From assembly GCA_963170055.1 (NCBI GenBank), contig CAUJGJ010000185.1:3389275-3453274 (forward strand): a stretch of 64,000 nt of DNA, given 5' to 3'. Below, piece after piece: positions 8,861-22,928 of the stretch (position 1 is the first letter of the stretch; each line of letters starts with the position of its first letter). The notes beneath the pieces were generated by a model. It was not told the DNA's origin. It did not search any database and worked only from the letters and a program-made list of their open reading frames with translations. The DNA comes from Halisarca cf. caerulea (Eukaryota > Porifera > Demospongiae > Chondrillida > Halisarcidae). A program made the translations under genes and the position numbers.

Positions 8861-11800
8861 AATTTCATTTGTCATATCTTCTGAACTTTGCCAATTTTAC
8901 GCTTTGCCTAATTTTAAAGTTATGTTTGAAACATTGTCTTTACGATAAAAATTATTCAAACTTTGTAACATTTAAAACTTAACTTTCTTAGAAAGTTAAA
9001 ATTAGAATTTCATTTGTCATATCTTATGAACTTTGCCAATTTTGCGCTTTGCCTAATTTTAAAGTTATGTTGGTAACATTGTCTTTACGATAAAAATTTT
9101 TCAAACTTTGTAACATTTAAAACTTAACTTTCTTAGAAAGTTAAAATTACAATTTCATTTGTCATATCTTATGAACTTTGCCAATTTTGCGCTTTGCCTA
9201 ATTTTAAAGTTATGTTGGTAACATTGTCTTTACGATAAAAATTTTTCAAACTTTGTAACATTTAAAACTTAACTTTCTTCGAAAGTTAAAATTAGAATTT
9301 CATTTGTCATATCTTATGAACTTTTCCAATTTTGCGCTTTGCTTAATTTTTAAGTTATGTTTGAAACATTGTCTTTACGATAAAAATTATTGAAACTTTG
9401 TAACATTTAAAACTTAACTTTCTTAGAAAGTTAAAATTAGAATTTCATTTGTCATATCTTCTGAACTTTGCCAATTTTGCGCTTTGCCTAATTTTAAAGT
9501 TATGTTTGAAACATTGTCTTTACGATAAAAATTATTCAAACTTTGTAACATTTAAAACTTAACTTTCTTAGAAAGTTAAAATTAGAATTTCATTTGTCAT
9601 ATCTTATGAACTTTGCCAATTTTGCGCTTTGCCTAATTTTAAAGTTATGTTGGTAACATTGTCTTTACGATAAAAATTTTTCAAACTTTGTAACATTTAA
9701 AACTTAACTTTCTTAGAAAGTTAAAATTAGAATTTCATTTGTCATATCTTATGAACTTTTCCAATTTTGCGCTTTGCTTAATTTTAAAGTTATGTTTGAA
9801 ACATTGTCTTTACGATAAAAATTATTGAAACTTTGTAACATTTTATAACTTAACTTTCTTAGAAAGTTAAAATTAGAATTTCATTTGTCATATCTTCTGA
9901 ACTTTGCCAATTTTGCGCTTTGCCTAATTTTAAAGTTATGTTTGTCACAATGTCTTTACGATAAAAATTATTGAAACTTTGCAACATTTAAAACTTAACT
10001 TTCTTAGAAAGTTAAAATTAGAATTTCATTTGTCATATCTTCTGAACTTTGCCAATTTTGCGCTTTGCCTAATTTTAAAGTTATGTTTGTCACAATGTCT
10101 TTACGATAAAAATTATTGAAACTTTGCAACATTTAAAACTTAACTTTCTTAGAAAGTTAAAATTAGAATTTCATTTGTCATATCTTATGAACTTTGCCAA
10201 TTTTGCGCTTTGCCTAATTTTAAAGTTATGTTTGAAACATTGTCTTTACGATAAAAATTATTCAAACTTTGTAACATTTAAAACTTAACTTTCTTAGAAA
10301 GTTAAAATTAGAATTTCATTTGTCATATCTTATGAACTTTGCCAATTTTGCGCTTTACCTAATTTTAAAGTTATGTTTGTAACAATGTCTTTACGATAAA
10401 AATTATTGAAACTTTGTAACATTTAAAACTTAACTTTCTTAGAAAGTTAAAATTAGAATTTCATTTGTCATATCTTATGAACTTTGCCAATTTTCCGCTT
10501 TGCCTAATTTTAAAGTTATGTTTTTAACAATGTCTTTACGATAAAAATTATTGAAACTTTGCAACATTTAAAACTTAACTTTCTTAGAAAGTTAAAATTA
10601 GAATTTCATTTGTCATATCTTATGAACTTTGCCAATTTTGCGCTTTGCCTAATTTTAAACTTATGTTGGTAACATTGTCTTTACGATAAAAATTATTGAA
10701 ACTTTGTAACATTTATAACTTAACTTTCTTAGAAAGTTAAAATTAGAATTTCATTTGTCATATCTTCTGAACTTTGCCAATTTTGCGCTTTGCCTAATTT
10801 TAAAGTTATGTTTGTCACAATGTCTTTACGATAAAAATTATTGAAACTTTGCAACATTTAAAACTTAACTTTCTTAGAAAGTTAAAATTAGAATTTCATT
10901 TGTCATATCTTATGAACTTTGCCAATTTTGCGCTTTGCCTAATTTTAAAGTTATGTTGGTAACATTGTCTTTACGATAAAAATTATTCAAACTTTGTAAC
11001 ATTTAAAACTTAACTTTCTTAGAAAGTTAAAATTAGAATTTCATTTGTCATATCTTATGAACTTTGCCAATTTTGCGCTTTGCCTAATTTTAAACTTATG
11101 TTGGTAACATTGTCTTTACGATAAAGATTATTCAAACTTTGTAACATTTAAAACTTAACTTTCTTAGAAAGTTAAAATTAGAATTTCATTTGTCATATCT
11201 TATGAACTTTGCCAATTTTGCGCTTTGCCTAATTTTAAACTTATGTTGGTAACATTGTCTTTACGATAAAGATTATTCAAACTTTGTAACATTTAAAACT
11301 TAACTTTCTTAGAAAGTTAAAATTAGAATTTCATTTGTCATATCTTATGAACTTTGCCAATTTTGCGCTTTACCTAATTTTAAAGTTATGTTTGTAACAA
11401 TGTCTTTACGATAAAAATTATTGAAACTTTGTAACATTTAAAACTTAACTTTCTTAGAAAGTTAAAATTAGAATTTCATTTGTCATATCTTATGAACTTT
11501 GCCAATTTTGCGCTTTGCCTAATTTTAAAGTTATGTTGGTAACATTGTCTTTACGATAAAAATTATTCAAACTTTGTAACATTTAAAACTTAACTTTCTT
11601 AGAAAGTTAAAATTAGAATTTCATTTGTCATATCTTATGAACTTTGCCAATTTTGCGCTTTGCCTAATTTTATAGTTATGTTTGAAACATTGTCTTTACG
11701 ATAAAAATTATTCAAACTTTGTAACATTTAAAACTTAACTTTCTTAGAAAGTTAAAATTAGAATTTCATTTGTCATATCTTATGAACTTTGCCAATTTTG

Positions 11801-13648
11801 CGCTTTACCTAATTTTAAAGTTATGTTTGTAACAATGTCTTTACGATAAAAATTATTGAAACTTTGTAACATTTAAAACTTAACTTTCTTAGAAAGTTAA
11901 AATTAGAATTTCATTTGTCATATCTTATGAACTTTGCCAATTTTTGCGCTTTGCCTAATTTTAATGTTATGTTGGTAACATTGTCTTTACGATAAAAATT
12001 ATTCAAACTTTGTAACATTTAAAACTTAACTTTCTTAGAAAGTTAAAATTAGAATTTCATTTGTCATATCTTATGAACTTTGCCAATTTTGCGCTTTGCC
12101 TAATTTTAAAGTTATGTTTGTAACAATGTCTTTACGATAAAAATTATTGAAACTTTGCAACATTTAAAACTTAACTTTCTTAGAAAGTTAAAATTAGAAT
12201 TTCATTTGTCATATCTTCTGAACTTTGCCAATTTTGCGCTTTGCCTAATTTTAAACTTATGTTGGTAACATTGTCTTTACGATAAAAATTATTCAAACTT
12301 TGTAACTTTTAAAACTTAACTTTCTTAGAAAGTTAAAATTAGAATTTCATTTGTCATATCTTATGAACTTTGCCAATTTTTGCGCTTTGCCTAATTTTAA
12401 AGTTATGTTGGTAACATTGTCTTTACGATAAAAATTATTCAAACTTTGTAACATTTAAAACTTAACTTTCTTAGAAAGTTAAAATTAAAATTTCATTTGT
12501 CATATCTTCTGAACTTTGCCAATTTTGCGCTTTGCCTAATTTTAAAGTTATGTTTGAAACATTGTCTTTACGATAAAAATTATTCAAACTTTGTAACATT
12601 TAAAACTTAACTTTCTTAGAAAGTTAAAATTAGAATTTCATTTGTCATATCTTATGAACTTTGCCAATTTTGCGCTTTGCCTAATTTTAAAGTTATGTTG
12701 GTAACATTGTCTTTACGATAAAAATTATTCAAACTTTGTAACATTTAAAACTTAACTTTCTTAGAAAGTTAAAATTAGAATTTCATTTGTCATATCTTAT
12801 GAACTTTGCCAATTTTGCGCTTTGCCTAATTTTAAAGTTATGTTGGTAACATTGTCTTTACGATAAAAATTATTCAAACTTTGTAACATTTAAAACTTAA
12901 CTTTCTTAGAAAGTTTAAATTAAAATTTCATTTGTCATATCTTATGAACTTTGCCAATTTTGCGCTTTGCCTAATTTTAAAGTTATGTTGGTAACATTGT
13001 CTTTACGATAAAAATTATTCGAACTTTGTAACATTTAAAACTTAACTTTGTTAGAAAGTTAAAATTAGAATTTCATTTGTCATATCTTATGAACTTTGCC
13101 AATTTTGCGCTTTGCCTAATTTTAAAGTTATGTTTGTAACAATGTCTTTACGATAAAAATTATTCAAACTTTGTAACATTTAAAACTTAACTTTCTTAGA
13201 AAGTTAAAATTAGAATTTCATTTGTCATATCTTATGAACTTTGCCAATTTTGCGCTTTGCCTAATTTTAAAGTTATGTTTGTAACAATGTCTTTACGATA
13301 AAAATTATTGAAACTTTGCAACATTTAAAACTTAACTTTCTTAGAAAGTTAAAATTAGAATTTCATTTGTCATATCTTCTGAACTTTGCCAATTTTGCGC
13401 TTTGCCTAATTTTAAACTTATGTTGGTAACATTGTCTTTACGATAAAAATTATTCAAACTTTGTAACTTTTAAAACTTAACTTTCTTAGAAAGTTAAAAT
13501 TAGAATTTCATTTGTCATATCTTATGAACTTTTCCAATTTTGCGCTTTGCTTAATTTTAAAGTTATGTTTGAAACATTGTCTTTACGATAAAAATTATTG
13601 AAACTTTGTAACATTTAAAACTTAACTTTCTTAGAAAGTTAAAATTAG
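8861..13648 (+). repeat. Array stretch with partial, overlapping repeats of monomer order
   Basis: The same types as in the preceding units recur here (A with ATTTTTC, B with TTTTCC, Ctg-D, C with GCTTTACC, K), but I could not fix one clean higher-order unit. Short repeats of order are visible, for example Ctg-B, A(ATTTTTC), B(TTTTCC) at 8861-9440 and again at 9441-9876. Two copies carry TTTTTGCGC with one extra T (11907-12052 and 12343-12488), 436 bp apart, marking a local trimer-sized duplication. Confidence 0.6.
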
Positions 13649-16600
13649 AATTTCATTTGTCATATCTTCTGAACTTTGCCAATTTTGCGCTTTGCCTAAT
13701 TTTAAAGTTATGTTTGTCACAATATCTTTACGATAAAAATTTTTCAAACTTTGTAACATTTAAAACTTAACTTTCTTAGAAAGTTAAAATTAGAATTTCA
13801 TTTGTCATATCTTATGAACTTTGCCAATTTTGCGCTTTGCCTAATTTTAAAGTTATGTTGGTAACATTGTCTTTACGATAAAAATTATTCAAACTTTGTA
13901 ACATTTAAAACTTAACTTTCTTAGAAAGTTAAAATTAGAATTTCATTTGTCATATCTTATGAACTTTGCCAATTTTGCGCTTTGCCTAATTTTAAAGTTA
14001 TGTTTGTAACAATGTCTTTACGATAAAAATTATTCAAACTTTGTAACATTTAAAACTTAACTTTCTTAGAAAGTTAAAATTAGAATTTCATTTGTCATAT
14101 CTTATGAACTTTGCCAATTTTGCGCTTTGCTTAATTTTAAAGTTGTGTTTGAAACATTGTCTTTACGATAAAAATTATTGAAACTTTGTAACATTTAAAA
14201 CTTAACTTTCTTAGAAAGTTAAAATTAGAATTTCATTTGTCATATCTTCTGAACTTTGCCAATTTTGCGCTTTGCCTAATTTTAAAGTTATGTTTGTCAC
14301 AATGTCTTTACGATAAAAATTATTGAAACTTTGCAACATTTAAAACTTAACTTTCTTAGAAAGTTAAAATTAGAATTTCATTTGTCATATCTTATGAACT
14401 TTGCCAATTTTGCGCTTTGCCTAATTTTAAACTTATGTTGGTAACATTGTCTTTACGATAAAAATTATTCAAACTTTGTAACTTTTAAAACTTAACTTTC
14501 TTAGAAAGTTAAAATTAGAATTTCATTTGTCATATCTTCTGAACTTTGCCAATTTTGCGCTTTGCCTAATTTTAAAGTTATGTTTGTCACAATATCTTTA
14601 CGATAAAAATTTTTCAAACTTTGTAACATTTAAAACTTAACTTTCTTAGAAAGTTAAAATTAGAATTTCATTTGTCATATCTTATGAACTTTGCCAATTT
14701 TGCGCTTTGCCTAATTTTAAAGTTATGTTTGTAACAATGTCTTTACGATAAAAATTATTCAAACTTTGTAACATTTAAAACTTAACTTTCTTAGAAAGTT
14801 AAAATTAGAATTTCATTTGTCATATCTTATGAACTTTGCCAATTTTGCGCTTTGCTTAATTTTAAAGTTGTGTTTGAAACATTGTCTTTACGATAAAAAT
14901 TATTGAAACTTTGTAACATTTAAAACTTAACTTTCTTAGAAAGTTAAAATTAGAATTTCATTTGTCATATCTTCTGAACTTTGCCAATTTTGCGCTTTGC
15001 CTAATTTTAAAGTTATGTTTGTCACAATGTCTTTACGATAAAAATTATTGAAACTTTGCAACATTTAAAACTTAACTTTCTTAGAAAGTTAAAATTAGAA
15101 TTTCATTTGTCATATCTTATGAACTTTGCCAATTTTGCGCTTTGCCTAATTTTAAAGTTATGTTGGTAACATTGTCTTTACGATAAAAATTATTCAAACT
15201 TTGTAACATTTAAAACTTAACTTTCTTAGAAAGTTAAAATTAGAATTTCATTTGTCATATCTTATGAACTTTGCCAATTTTGCGCTTTGCCTAATTTTAA
15301 AGTTATGTTTGTAACAATGTCTTTACGATAAAAATTATTCAAACTTTGTAACATTTAAAACTTAACTTTCTTAGAAAGTTAAAATTAGAATTTCATTTGT
15401 CATATCTTATGAACTTTGCCAATTTTGCGCTTTGCTTAATTTTAAAGTTGTGTTTGAAACATTGTCTTTACGATAAAAATTATTGAAACTTTGTAACATT
15501 TAAAACTTAACTTTCTTAGAAAGTTAAAATTAGAATTTCATTTGTCATATCTTCTGAACTTTGCCAATTTTGCGCTTTGCCTAATTTTAAAGTTATGTTT
15601 GTCACAATGTCTTTACGATAAAAATTATTGAAACTTTGCAACATTTAAAACTTAACTTTCTTAGAAAGTTAAAATTAGAATTTCATTTGTCATATCTTCT
15701 GAACTTTGCCAATTTTGCGCTTTGCCTAATTTTAAAGTTATGTTTGTCACAATATCTTTACGATAAAAATTTTTCAAACTTTGTAACATTTAAAACTTAA
15801 CTTTCTTAGAAAGTTAAAATTAGAATTTCATTTGTCATATCTTATGAACTTTGCCAATTTTGCGCTTTGCCTAATTTTAAAGTTATGTTGGTAACATTGT
15901 CTTTACGATAAAAATTATTCAAACTTTGTAACATTTAAAACTTAACTTTCTTAGAAAGTTAAAATTAGAATTTCATTTGTCATATCTTATGAACTTTGCC
16001 AATTTTGCGCTTTGCCTAATTTTAAAGTTATGTTTGTAACAATGTCTTTACGATAAAAATTATTCAAACTTTGTAACATTTAAAACTTAACTTTCTTAGA
16101 AAGTTAAAATTAGAATTTCATTTGTCATATCTTATGAACTTTGCCAATTTTGCGCTTTGCTTAATTTTAAAGTTGTGTTTGAAACATTGTCTTTACGATA
16201 AAAATTATTGAAACTTTGTAACATTTAAAACTTAACTTTCTTAGAAAGTTAAAATTAGAATTTCATTTGTCATATCTTCTGAACTTTGCCAATTTTGCGC
16301 TTTGCCTAATTTTAAAGTTATGTTTGTCACAATGTCTTTACGATAAAAATTATTGAAACTTTGCAACATTTAAAACTTAACTTTCTTAGAAAGTTAAAAT
16401 TAGAATTTCATTTGTCATATCTTATGAACTTTGCCAATTTTGCGCTTTGCCTAATTTTAAACTTATGTTGGTAACATTGTCTTTACGATAAAAATTATTC
16501 AAACTTTGTAACTTTTAAAACTTAACTTTCTTAGAAAGTTAAAATTAGAATTTCATTTGTCATATCTTCTGAACTTTGCCAATTTTGCGCTTTGCCTAAT

Positions 16601-17708
16601 TTTAAAGTTATGTTTGTCACAATATCTTTACGATAAAAATTTTTCAAACTTTGTAACATTTAAAACTTAACTTTCTTAGAAAGTTAAAATTAGAATTTCA
16701 TTTGTCATATCTTATGAACTTTGCCAATTTTGCGCTTTGCCTAATTTTAAAGTTATGTTTGTAACAATGTCTTTACGATAAAAATTATTCAAACTTTGTA
16801 ACATTTAAAACTTAACTTTCTTAGAAAGTTAAAATTAGAATTTCATTTGTCATATCTTATGAACTTTGCCAATTTTGCGCTTTGCTTAATTTTAAAGTTG
16901 TGTTTGAAACATTGTCTGTACGATAAAAATTATTGAAACTTTGTAACATTTAAAACTTAACTTTCTTAGAAAGTTAAAATTAGAATTTCATTTGTCATAT
17001 CTTCTGAACTTTGCCAATTTTGCGCTTTGCCTAATTTTAAAGTTATGTTTGTCACAATGTCTTTACGATAAAAATTATTGAAACTTTGCAACATTTAAAA
17101 CTTAACTTTCTTAGAAAGTTAAAATTAGAATTTCATTTGTCATATCTTATGAACTTTGCCAATTTTGCGCTTTGCCTAATTTTAAAGTTATGTTGGTAAC
17201 ATTGTCTTTACGATAAAAATTATTCAAACTTTGTAACATTTAAAACTTAACTTTCTTAGAAAGTTAAAATTAGAATTTCATTTGTCATATCTTATGAACT
17301 TTGCCAATTTTGCGCTTTGCCTAATTTTAAAGTTATGTTTGTAACAATGTCTTTACGATAAAAATTATTCAAACTTTGTAACATTTAAAACTTAACTTTC
17401 TTAGAAAGTTAAAATTAGAATTTCATTTGTCATATCTTATGAACTTTGCCAATTTTGCGCTTTGCTTAATTTTAAAGTTGTGTTTGAAACATTGTCTTTA
17501 CGATAAAAATTATTGAAACTTTGTAACATTTAAAACTTAACTTTCTTAGAAAGTTAAAATTAGAATTTCATTTGTCATATCTTCTGAACTTTGCCAATTT
17601 TGCGCTTTGCCTAATTTTAAAGTTATGTTTGTCACAATGTCTTTACGATAAAAATTATTGAAACTTTGCAACATTTAAAACTTAACTTTCTTAGAAAGTT
17701 AAAATTAG
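13649..17708 (+). repeat. Fourteen-monomer higher-order repeat, 2030 bp, two tandem copies
   Basis: Units are 13649-15678 and 15679-17708. Monomer order in both: D(AATATC), A, C, G, D, K(GTAACTTTT), D(AATATC), C, G, D, A, C, G, D. Rare variants recur at exactly 2030 bp: AATATCTTTA at 13721/15751 and 14591/16621, GTAACTTTT near 14478/16508, AAGTTGTG at 14141/16171, 14866/16896 and 15446/17476. The copies are nearly identical; one private difference is TCTGTACG near 16916. This is among the longest and cleanest higher-order units in the window, and points to a recent block duplication. Confidence 0.92.
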
Positions 17709-20318
17709 AATTTCATTTGTCATATCTTATGAACTTTGCCAATTTTGCGCTTTGCCTAATTTTAAAGTTATGTTGGTAACATTGTCTTTACGATAAAAAT
17801 TATTCAAACTTTGTAACATTTAAAACTTAACTTTCTTAGAAAGTTAAAATTAGAATTTCATTTGTCATATCTTCTGAACTTTGCCAATTTTGCGCTTTGC
17901 CTAATTTTAAAGTTATGTTTGTCACAATGTCTTTACGATAAAAATTATTGAAACTTTGCAACATTTAAAACTTAACTTTCTTAGAAAGTTAAAATTAGAA
18001 TTTCATTTGTCATATCTTATGAACTTTGCCAATTTTGCGCTTTGCCTAATTTTAAAGTTATGTTGGTAACATTGTCTTTACGATAAAAATTATTCAAACT
18101 TTGTAACATTTAAAACTTAACTTTCTTAGAAAGTTAAAATTAGAATTTCATTTGTCATATCTTATGAACTTTGCCAATTTTGCGCTTTGCCTAATTTTAA
18201 AGTTATGTTTGTAACAATGTCTTTACGATAAAAATTATTCAAACTTTGTAACATTTAAAACTTAACTTTCTTAGAAAGTTAAAATTAGAATTTCATTTGT
18301 CATATCTTATGAACTTTGCCAATTTTGCGCTTTGCTTAATTTTAAAGTTGTGTTTGAAACATTGTCTTTACGATAAAAATTATTGAAACTTTGTAACATT
18401 TAAAACTTAACTTTCTTAGAAAGTTAAAATTAGAATTTCATTTGTCATATCTTCTGAACTTTGCCAATTTTGCGCTTTGCCTAATTTTAAAGTTATGTTT
18501 GTCACAATGTCTTTACGATAAAAATTATTGAAACTTTGCAACATTTAAAACTTAACTTTCTTAGAAAGTTAAAATTAGAATTTCATTTGTCATATCTTAT
18601 GAACTTTGCCAATTTTGCGCTTTGCCTAATTTTAAAGTTATGTTGGTAACATTGTCTTTACGATAAAAATTATTCAAACTTTGTAACATTTAAAACTTAA
18701 CTTTCTTAGAAAGTTAAAATTAGAATTTCATTTGTCATATCTTATGAACTTTGCCAATTTTGCGCTTTGCCTAATTTTAAACTTATGTTGGTAACATTGT
18801 CTTTACGATAAAGATTATTCAAACTTTGTAACATTTAAAACTTAACTTTCTTAGAAAGTTAAAATTAGAATTTCATTTGTCATATCTTATGAACTTTGCC
18901 AATTTTGCGCTTTGCCTAATTTTAAAGTTATGTTGGTAACATTGTCTTTACGATAAAAATTATTGAAACTTTGTAACATTTAAAACTTAACTTTCTTAGA
19001 AAGTTAAAATTAGAATTTCATTTGTCATATCTTATGAACTTTGCCAATTTTGCGCTTTGCTTAATTTTAAAGTTGTGTTTGAAACATTGTCTTTACGATA
19101 AAAATTATTGAAACTTTGTAACATTTAAAACTTAACTTTCTTAGAAAGTTAAAATTAGAATTTCATTTGTCATATCTTCTGCACTTTGCCAATTTTGCGC
19201 TTTGCCTAATTTTAAAGTTATATTTGTCACAATGTCTTTACGATAAAAATTATTGAAACTTTGCAACATTTAAAACTTAACTTTCTTAGAAAGTTAAAAT
19301 TAGAATTTCATTTGTCATATCTTATGAACTTTGCCAATTTTGCGCTTTGCCTAATTTTAAAGTTATGTTGGTAACATTGTCTTTACGATAAAAATTATTC
19401 AAACTTTGTAACATTTAAAACTTAACTTTCTTAGAAAGTTAAAATTAGAATTTCATTTGTCATATCTTATGAACTTTGCCAATTTTGCGCTTTGCCTAAT
19501 TTTAAAGTTATGTTTGTAACAATGTCTTTACGATAAAAATTATTCAAACTTTGTAACATTTAAAACTTAACTTTCTTAGTAAGTTAAAATTAGAATTTCA
19601 TTTGTCATATCTTATGAACTTTGCCAATTTTGCGCTTTGCTTAATTTTAAAGTTGTGTTTGAAACATTGTCTTTACGATAAAAATTATTGAAACTTTGTA
19701 ACATTTAAAACTTAACTTTCTTAGAAAGTTAAAATTAGAATTTCATTTGTCATATCTTCTGAACTTTGCCAATTTTGCGCTTTGCCTAATTTTAAAGTTA
19801 TGTTTGTCACAATGTCTTTACGATAAAAATTATTGAAACTTTACAACATTTAAAACTTAACTTTCTTAGAAAGTTAAAATTAGAATTTCATTTGTCATAT
19901 CTTATGAACTTTGCCAATTTTGCGCTTTGCCTAATTTTAAAGTTATGTTGGTAACATTGTCTTTACGATAAAAATTATTCAAACTTTGTAACATTTAAAA
20001 CTTAACTTTCTTAGAAAGTTAAAATTAGAATTTCATTTGTCATATCTTCTGAACTTTGCCAATTTTGCGCTTTGCCTAATTTTAAAGTTATGTTGGTAAC
20101 ATTGTCTTTACGATAAAAATTATTCAAACTTTGTAACATTTAAAACTTAACTTTCTTAGAAAGTTAAAATTAGAATTTCATTTGTCATATCTTATGAACT
20201 TTGCCAATTTTGCGCTTTGCCTAATTTTAAACTTATGTTGGTAACATTGTCTTTACGATAAAGATTATTCAAACTTTGTAACATTTAAAACTTAACTTTC
20301 TTAGAAAGTTAAAATTAG
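17709..20318 (+). repeat. Array stretch with continued G-D-A-C order
   Basis: This stretch continues the C, G, D, A run of the 14-monomer unit with changed spacing between G monomers: 870, 725 and 580 bp (G variants at 17476, 18346, 19071, 19651). K monomers with AAAGATT at position 90 appear at about 18810 and 20250. It is a transition between the 2030-bp block and the 1305-bp block. No single repeating unit could be fixed. Confidence 0.6.
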
Positions 20319-22928
20319 AATTTCATTTGTCATATCTTCTGAACTTTTCCAATTTTGCGCTTTGCCTAATTTTGAAGTTATGTTGGTAACATTGTCTTTA
20401 CGATAAAAATTATTCAAACTTTGTAACATTTAAAACTTAACTTTCTTAGAAAGTTAAAATTAAAATTTCATTTGTCATATCTTCTGAACTTTGCCAATTT
20501 TGCGCTTTGCCTAATTTTAAACTTATGTTGGTAACATTGTCTTTACGATAAAAATTATTCAAACTTTGTAACATTTAAAACTTAACTTTCTTAGAAAGTT
20601 AAAATTAGAATTTCATTTGTCATATCTTATGAACTTTTCCAATTTTGCGCTTTGCCTAATTTTAAAGTTATGTTTATCACAATGTCTTTACGATAAAAAT
20701 TATTGAAACTTTGCAACATTTAAAACTTAACTTTGTTAGAAAGTTAAAATTAGAATTTCATTTGTCATATCTTATGAACTTTGCCAATTTTGCGCTTTGC
20801 CTAATTTTAAAGTTATGTTTGTCACAATGTCTTTACGATAAAAATTATTGAAACTTTGTAACATTTAAAACTTAACTTTCTTAGAAAGTTAAAATTAGAA
20901 TTTCATTTGTCATATCTTATGAACTTTGCCAATTTTGCGCTTTGCCTAATTTTAAAGTTATGTTGGTAACATTGTCTTTACGATAAAAATTATTCAAACT
21001 TTGTAACATTTAAAACTTAACTTTCTTAGAAAGTTAAAATTAGAATTTCATTTGTCATATCTTCTGAACTTTGCCAATTTTGCGCTTTGCCTAATTTTAA
21101 AGTTATGTTTGTCACAATGTCTTTACGATAAAAATTATTGAAACTTTGCAACATTTAAAACTTAACTTTCTTAGAAAGTTAAAATTAGAATTTCATTTGT
21201 CATATCTTATGAACTTTGCCAATTTTGCGCTTTGCCTAATTTTAAAGTTATGTTGGTAACATTGTCTTTACGATAAAGATTATTCAAACTTTGTAACATT
21301 TAAAACTTAACTTTCTTAGAAAGTTAAAATTAGAATTTCATTTGTCATATCTTATGAACTTTGCCAATTTTGCGCTTTGCCTAATTTTAAAGTTATGTTG
21401 GTAACATTGTCTTTACGATAAAAATTATTCAAACTTTGTAACATTTAAAACTTAACTTTCTTAGAAAGTTAAAATTAAAATTTCATTTGTCATATCTTCT
21501 GAACTTTGCCAATTTTGCGCTTTGCCTAATTTTAAAGTTATGTTTGTCACAATGTCTTTACGATAAAAATTATTGAAACTTTGCAACATTTAAAACTTAA
21601 CTTTCTTAGAAAGTTAAAATTAGAATTTCATTTGTCATATCTTATGAACTTTGCCAATTTTGCGCTTTGCCTAATTTTGAAGTTATGTTGGTAACATTGT
21701 CTTTACGATAAAAATTATTCAAACTTTGTAACATTTAAAACTTAACTTTCTTAGAAAGTTAAAATTAAAATTTCATTTGTCATATCTTCTGAACTTTGCC
21801 AATTTTGCGCTTTGCCTAATTTTAAACTTATGTTGGTAACATTGTCTTTACGATAAAAATTATTCAAACTTTGTAACATTTAAAACTTAACTTTCTTAGA
21901 AAGTTAAAATTAGAATTTCATTTGTCATATCTTATGAACTTTTCCAATTTTGCGCTTTGCCTAATTTTAAAGTTATGTTTATCACAATGTCTTTACGATA
22001 AAAATTATTGAAACTTTGCAACATTTAAAACTTAACTTTGTTAGAAAGTTAAAATTAGAATTTCATTTGTCATATCTTATGAACTTTGCCAATTTTGCGC
22101 TTTGCCTAATTTTAAAGTTATGTTTGTCACAATGTCTTTACGATAAAAATTATTGAAACTTTGTAACATTTAAAACTTAACTTTCTTAGAAAGTTAAAAT
22201 TAGAATTTCATTTGTCATATCTTATGAACTTTGCCAATTTTGCGCTTTGCCTAATTTTAAAGTTATGTTGGTAACATTGTCTTTACGATAAAAATTATTC
22301 AAACTTTGTAACATTTAAAACTTAACTTTCTTAGAAAGTTAAAATTAGAATTTCATTTGTCATATCTTATGAACTTTGCCAATTTTGCGCTTTGCCTAAT
22401 TTTAAAGTTATGTTTGTCACAATGTCTTTACGATAAAAATTATTGAAACTTTGCAACATTTAAAACTTAACTTTCTTAGAAAGTTAAAATTAGAATTTCA
22501 TTTGTCATATCTTATGAACTTTGCCAATTTTGCGCTTTGCCTAATTTTAAAGTTATGTTGGTAACATTGTCTTTACGATAAAGATTATTCAAACTTTGTA
22601 ACATTTAAAACTTAACTTTCTTAGAAAGTTAAAATTAGAATTTCATTTGTCATATCTTATGAACTTTGCCAATTTTGCGCTTTGCCTAATTTTAAACTTA
22701 TGTTGGTAACATTGTCTTTACGATAAAAATTATTCAAACTTTGTAACATTTAAAACTTAACTTTCTTAGAAAGTTAAAATTAGAATTTCATTTGTCATAT
22801 CTTCTGAACTTTGCCAATTTTGCGCTTTGCCTAATTTTAAAGTTATGTTTGTCACAATGTCTTTACGATAAAAATTATTGAAACTTTGCAACATTTAAAA
22901 CTTAACTTTCTTAGAAAGTTAAAATTAG
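20319..22928 (+). repeat. Nine-monomer higher-order repeat, 1305 bp, two tandem copies
   Basis: Units are 20319-21623 and 21624-22928. Order: A with G at 56 and final A, Ctg-K, E with TTTTCC and G at 127, D with T at 106, A, D, A with AAAGATT, A or K, Ctg-D. TTTTGAAG recurs at 20371/21676 and TGTTTATCAC at 20671/21976, both 1305 apart. Position eight is A in the first unit and K in the second. These are the first E-type monomers in the window. Confidence 0.88.
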
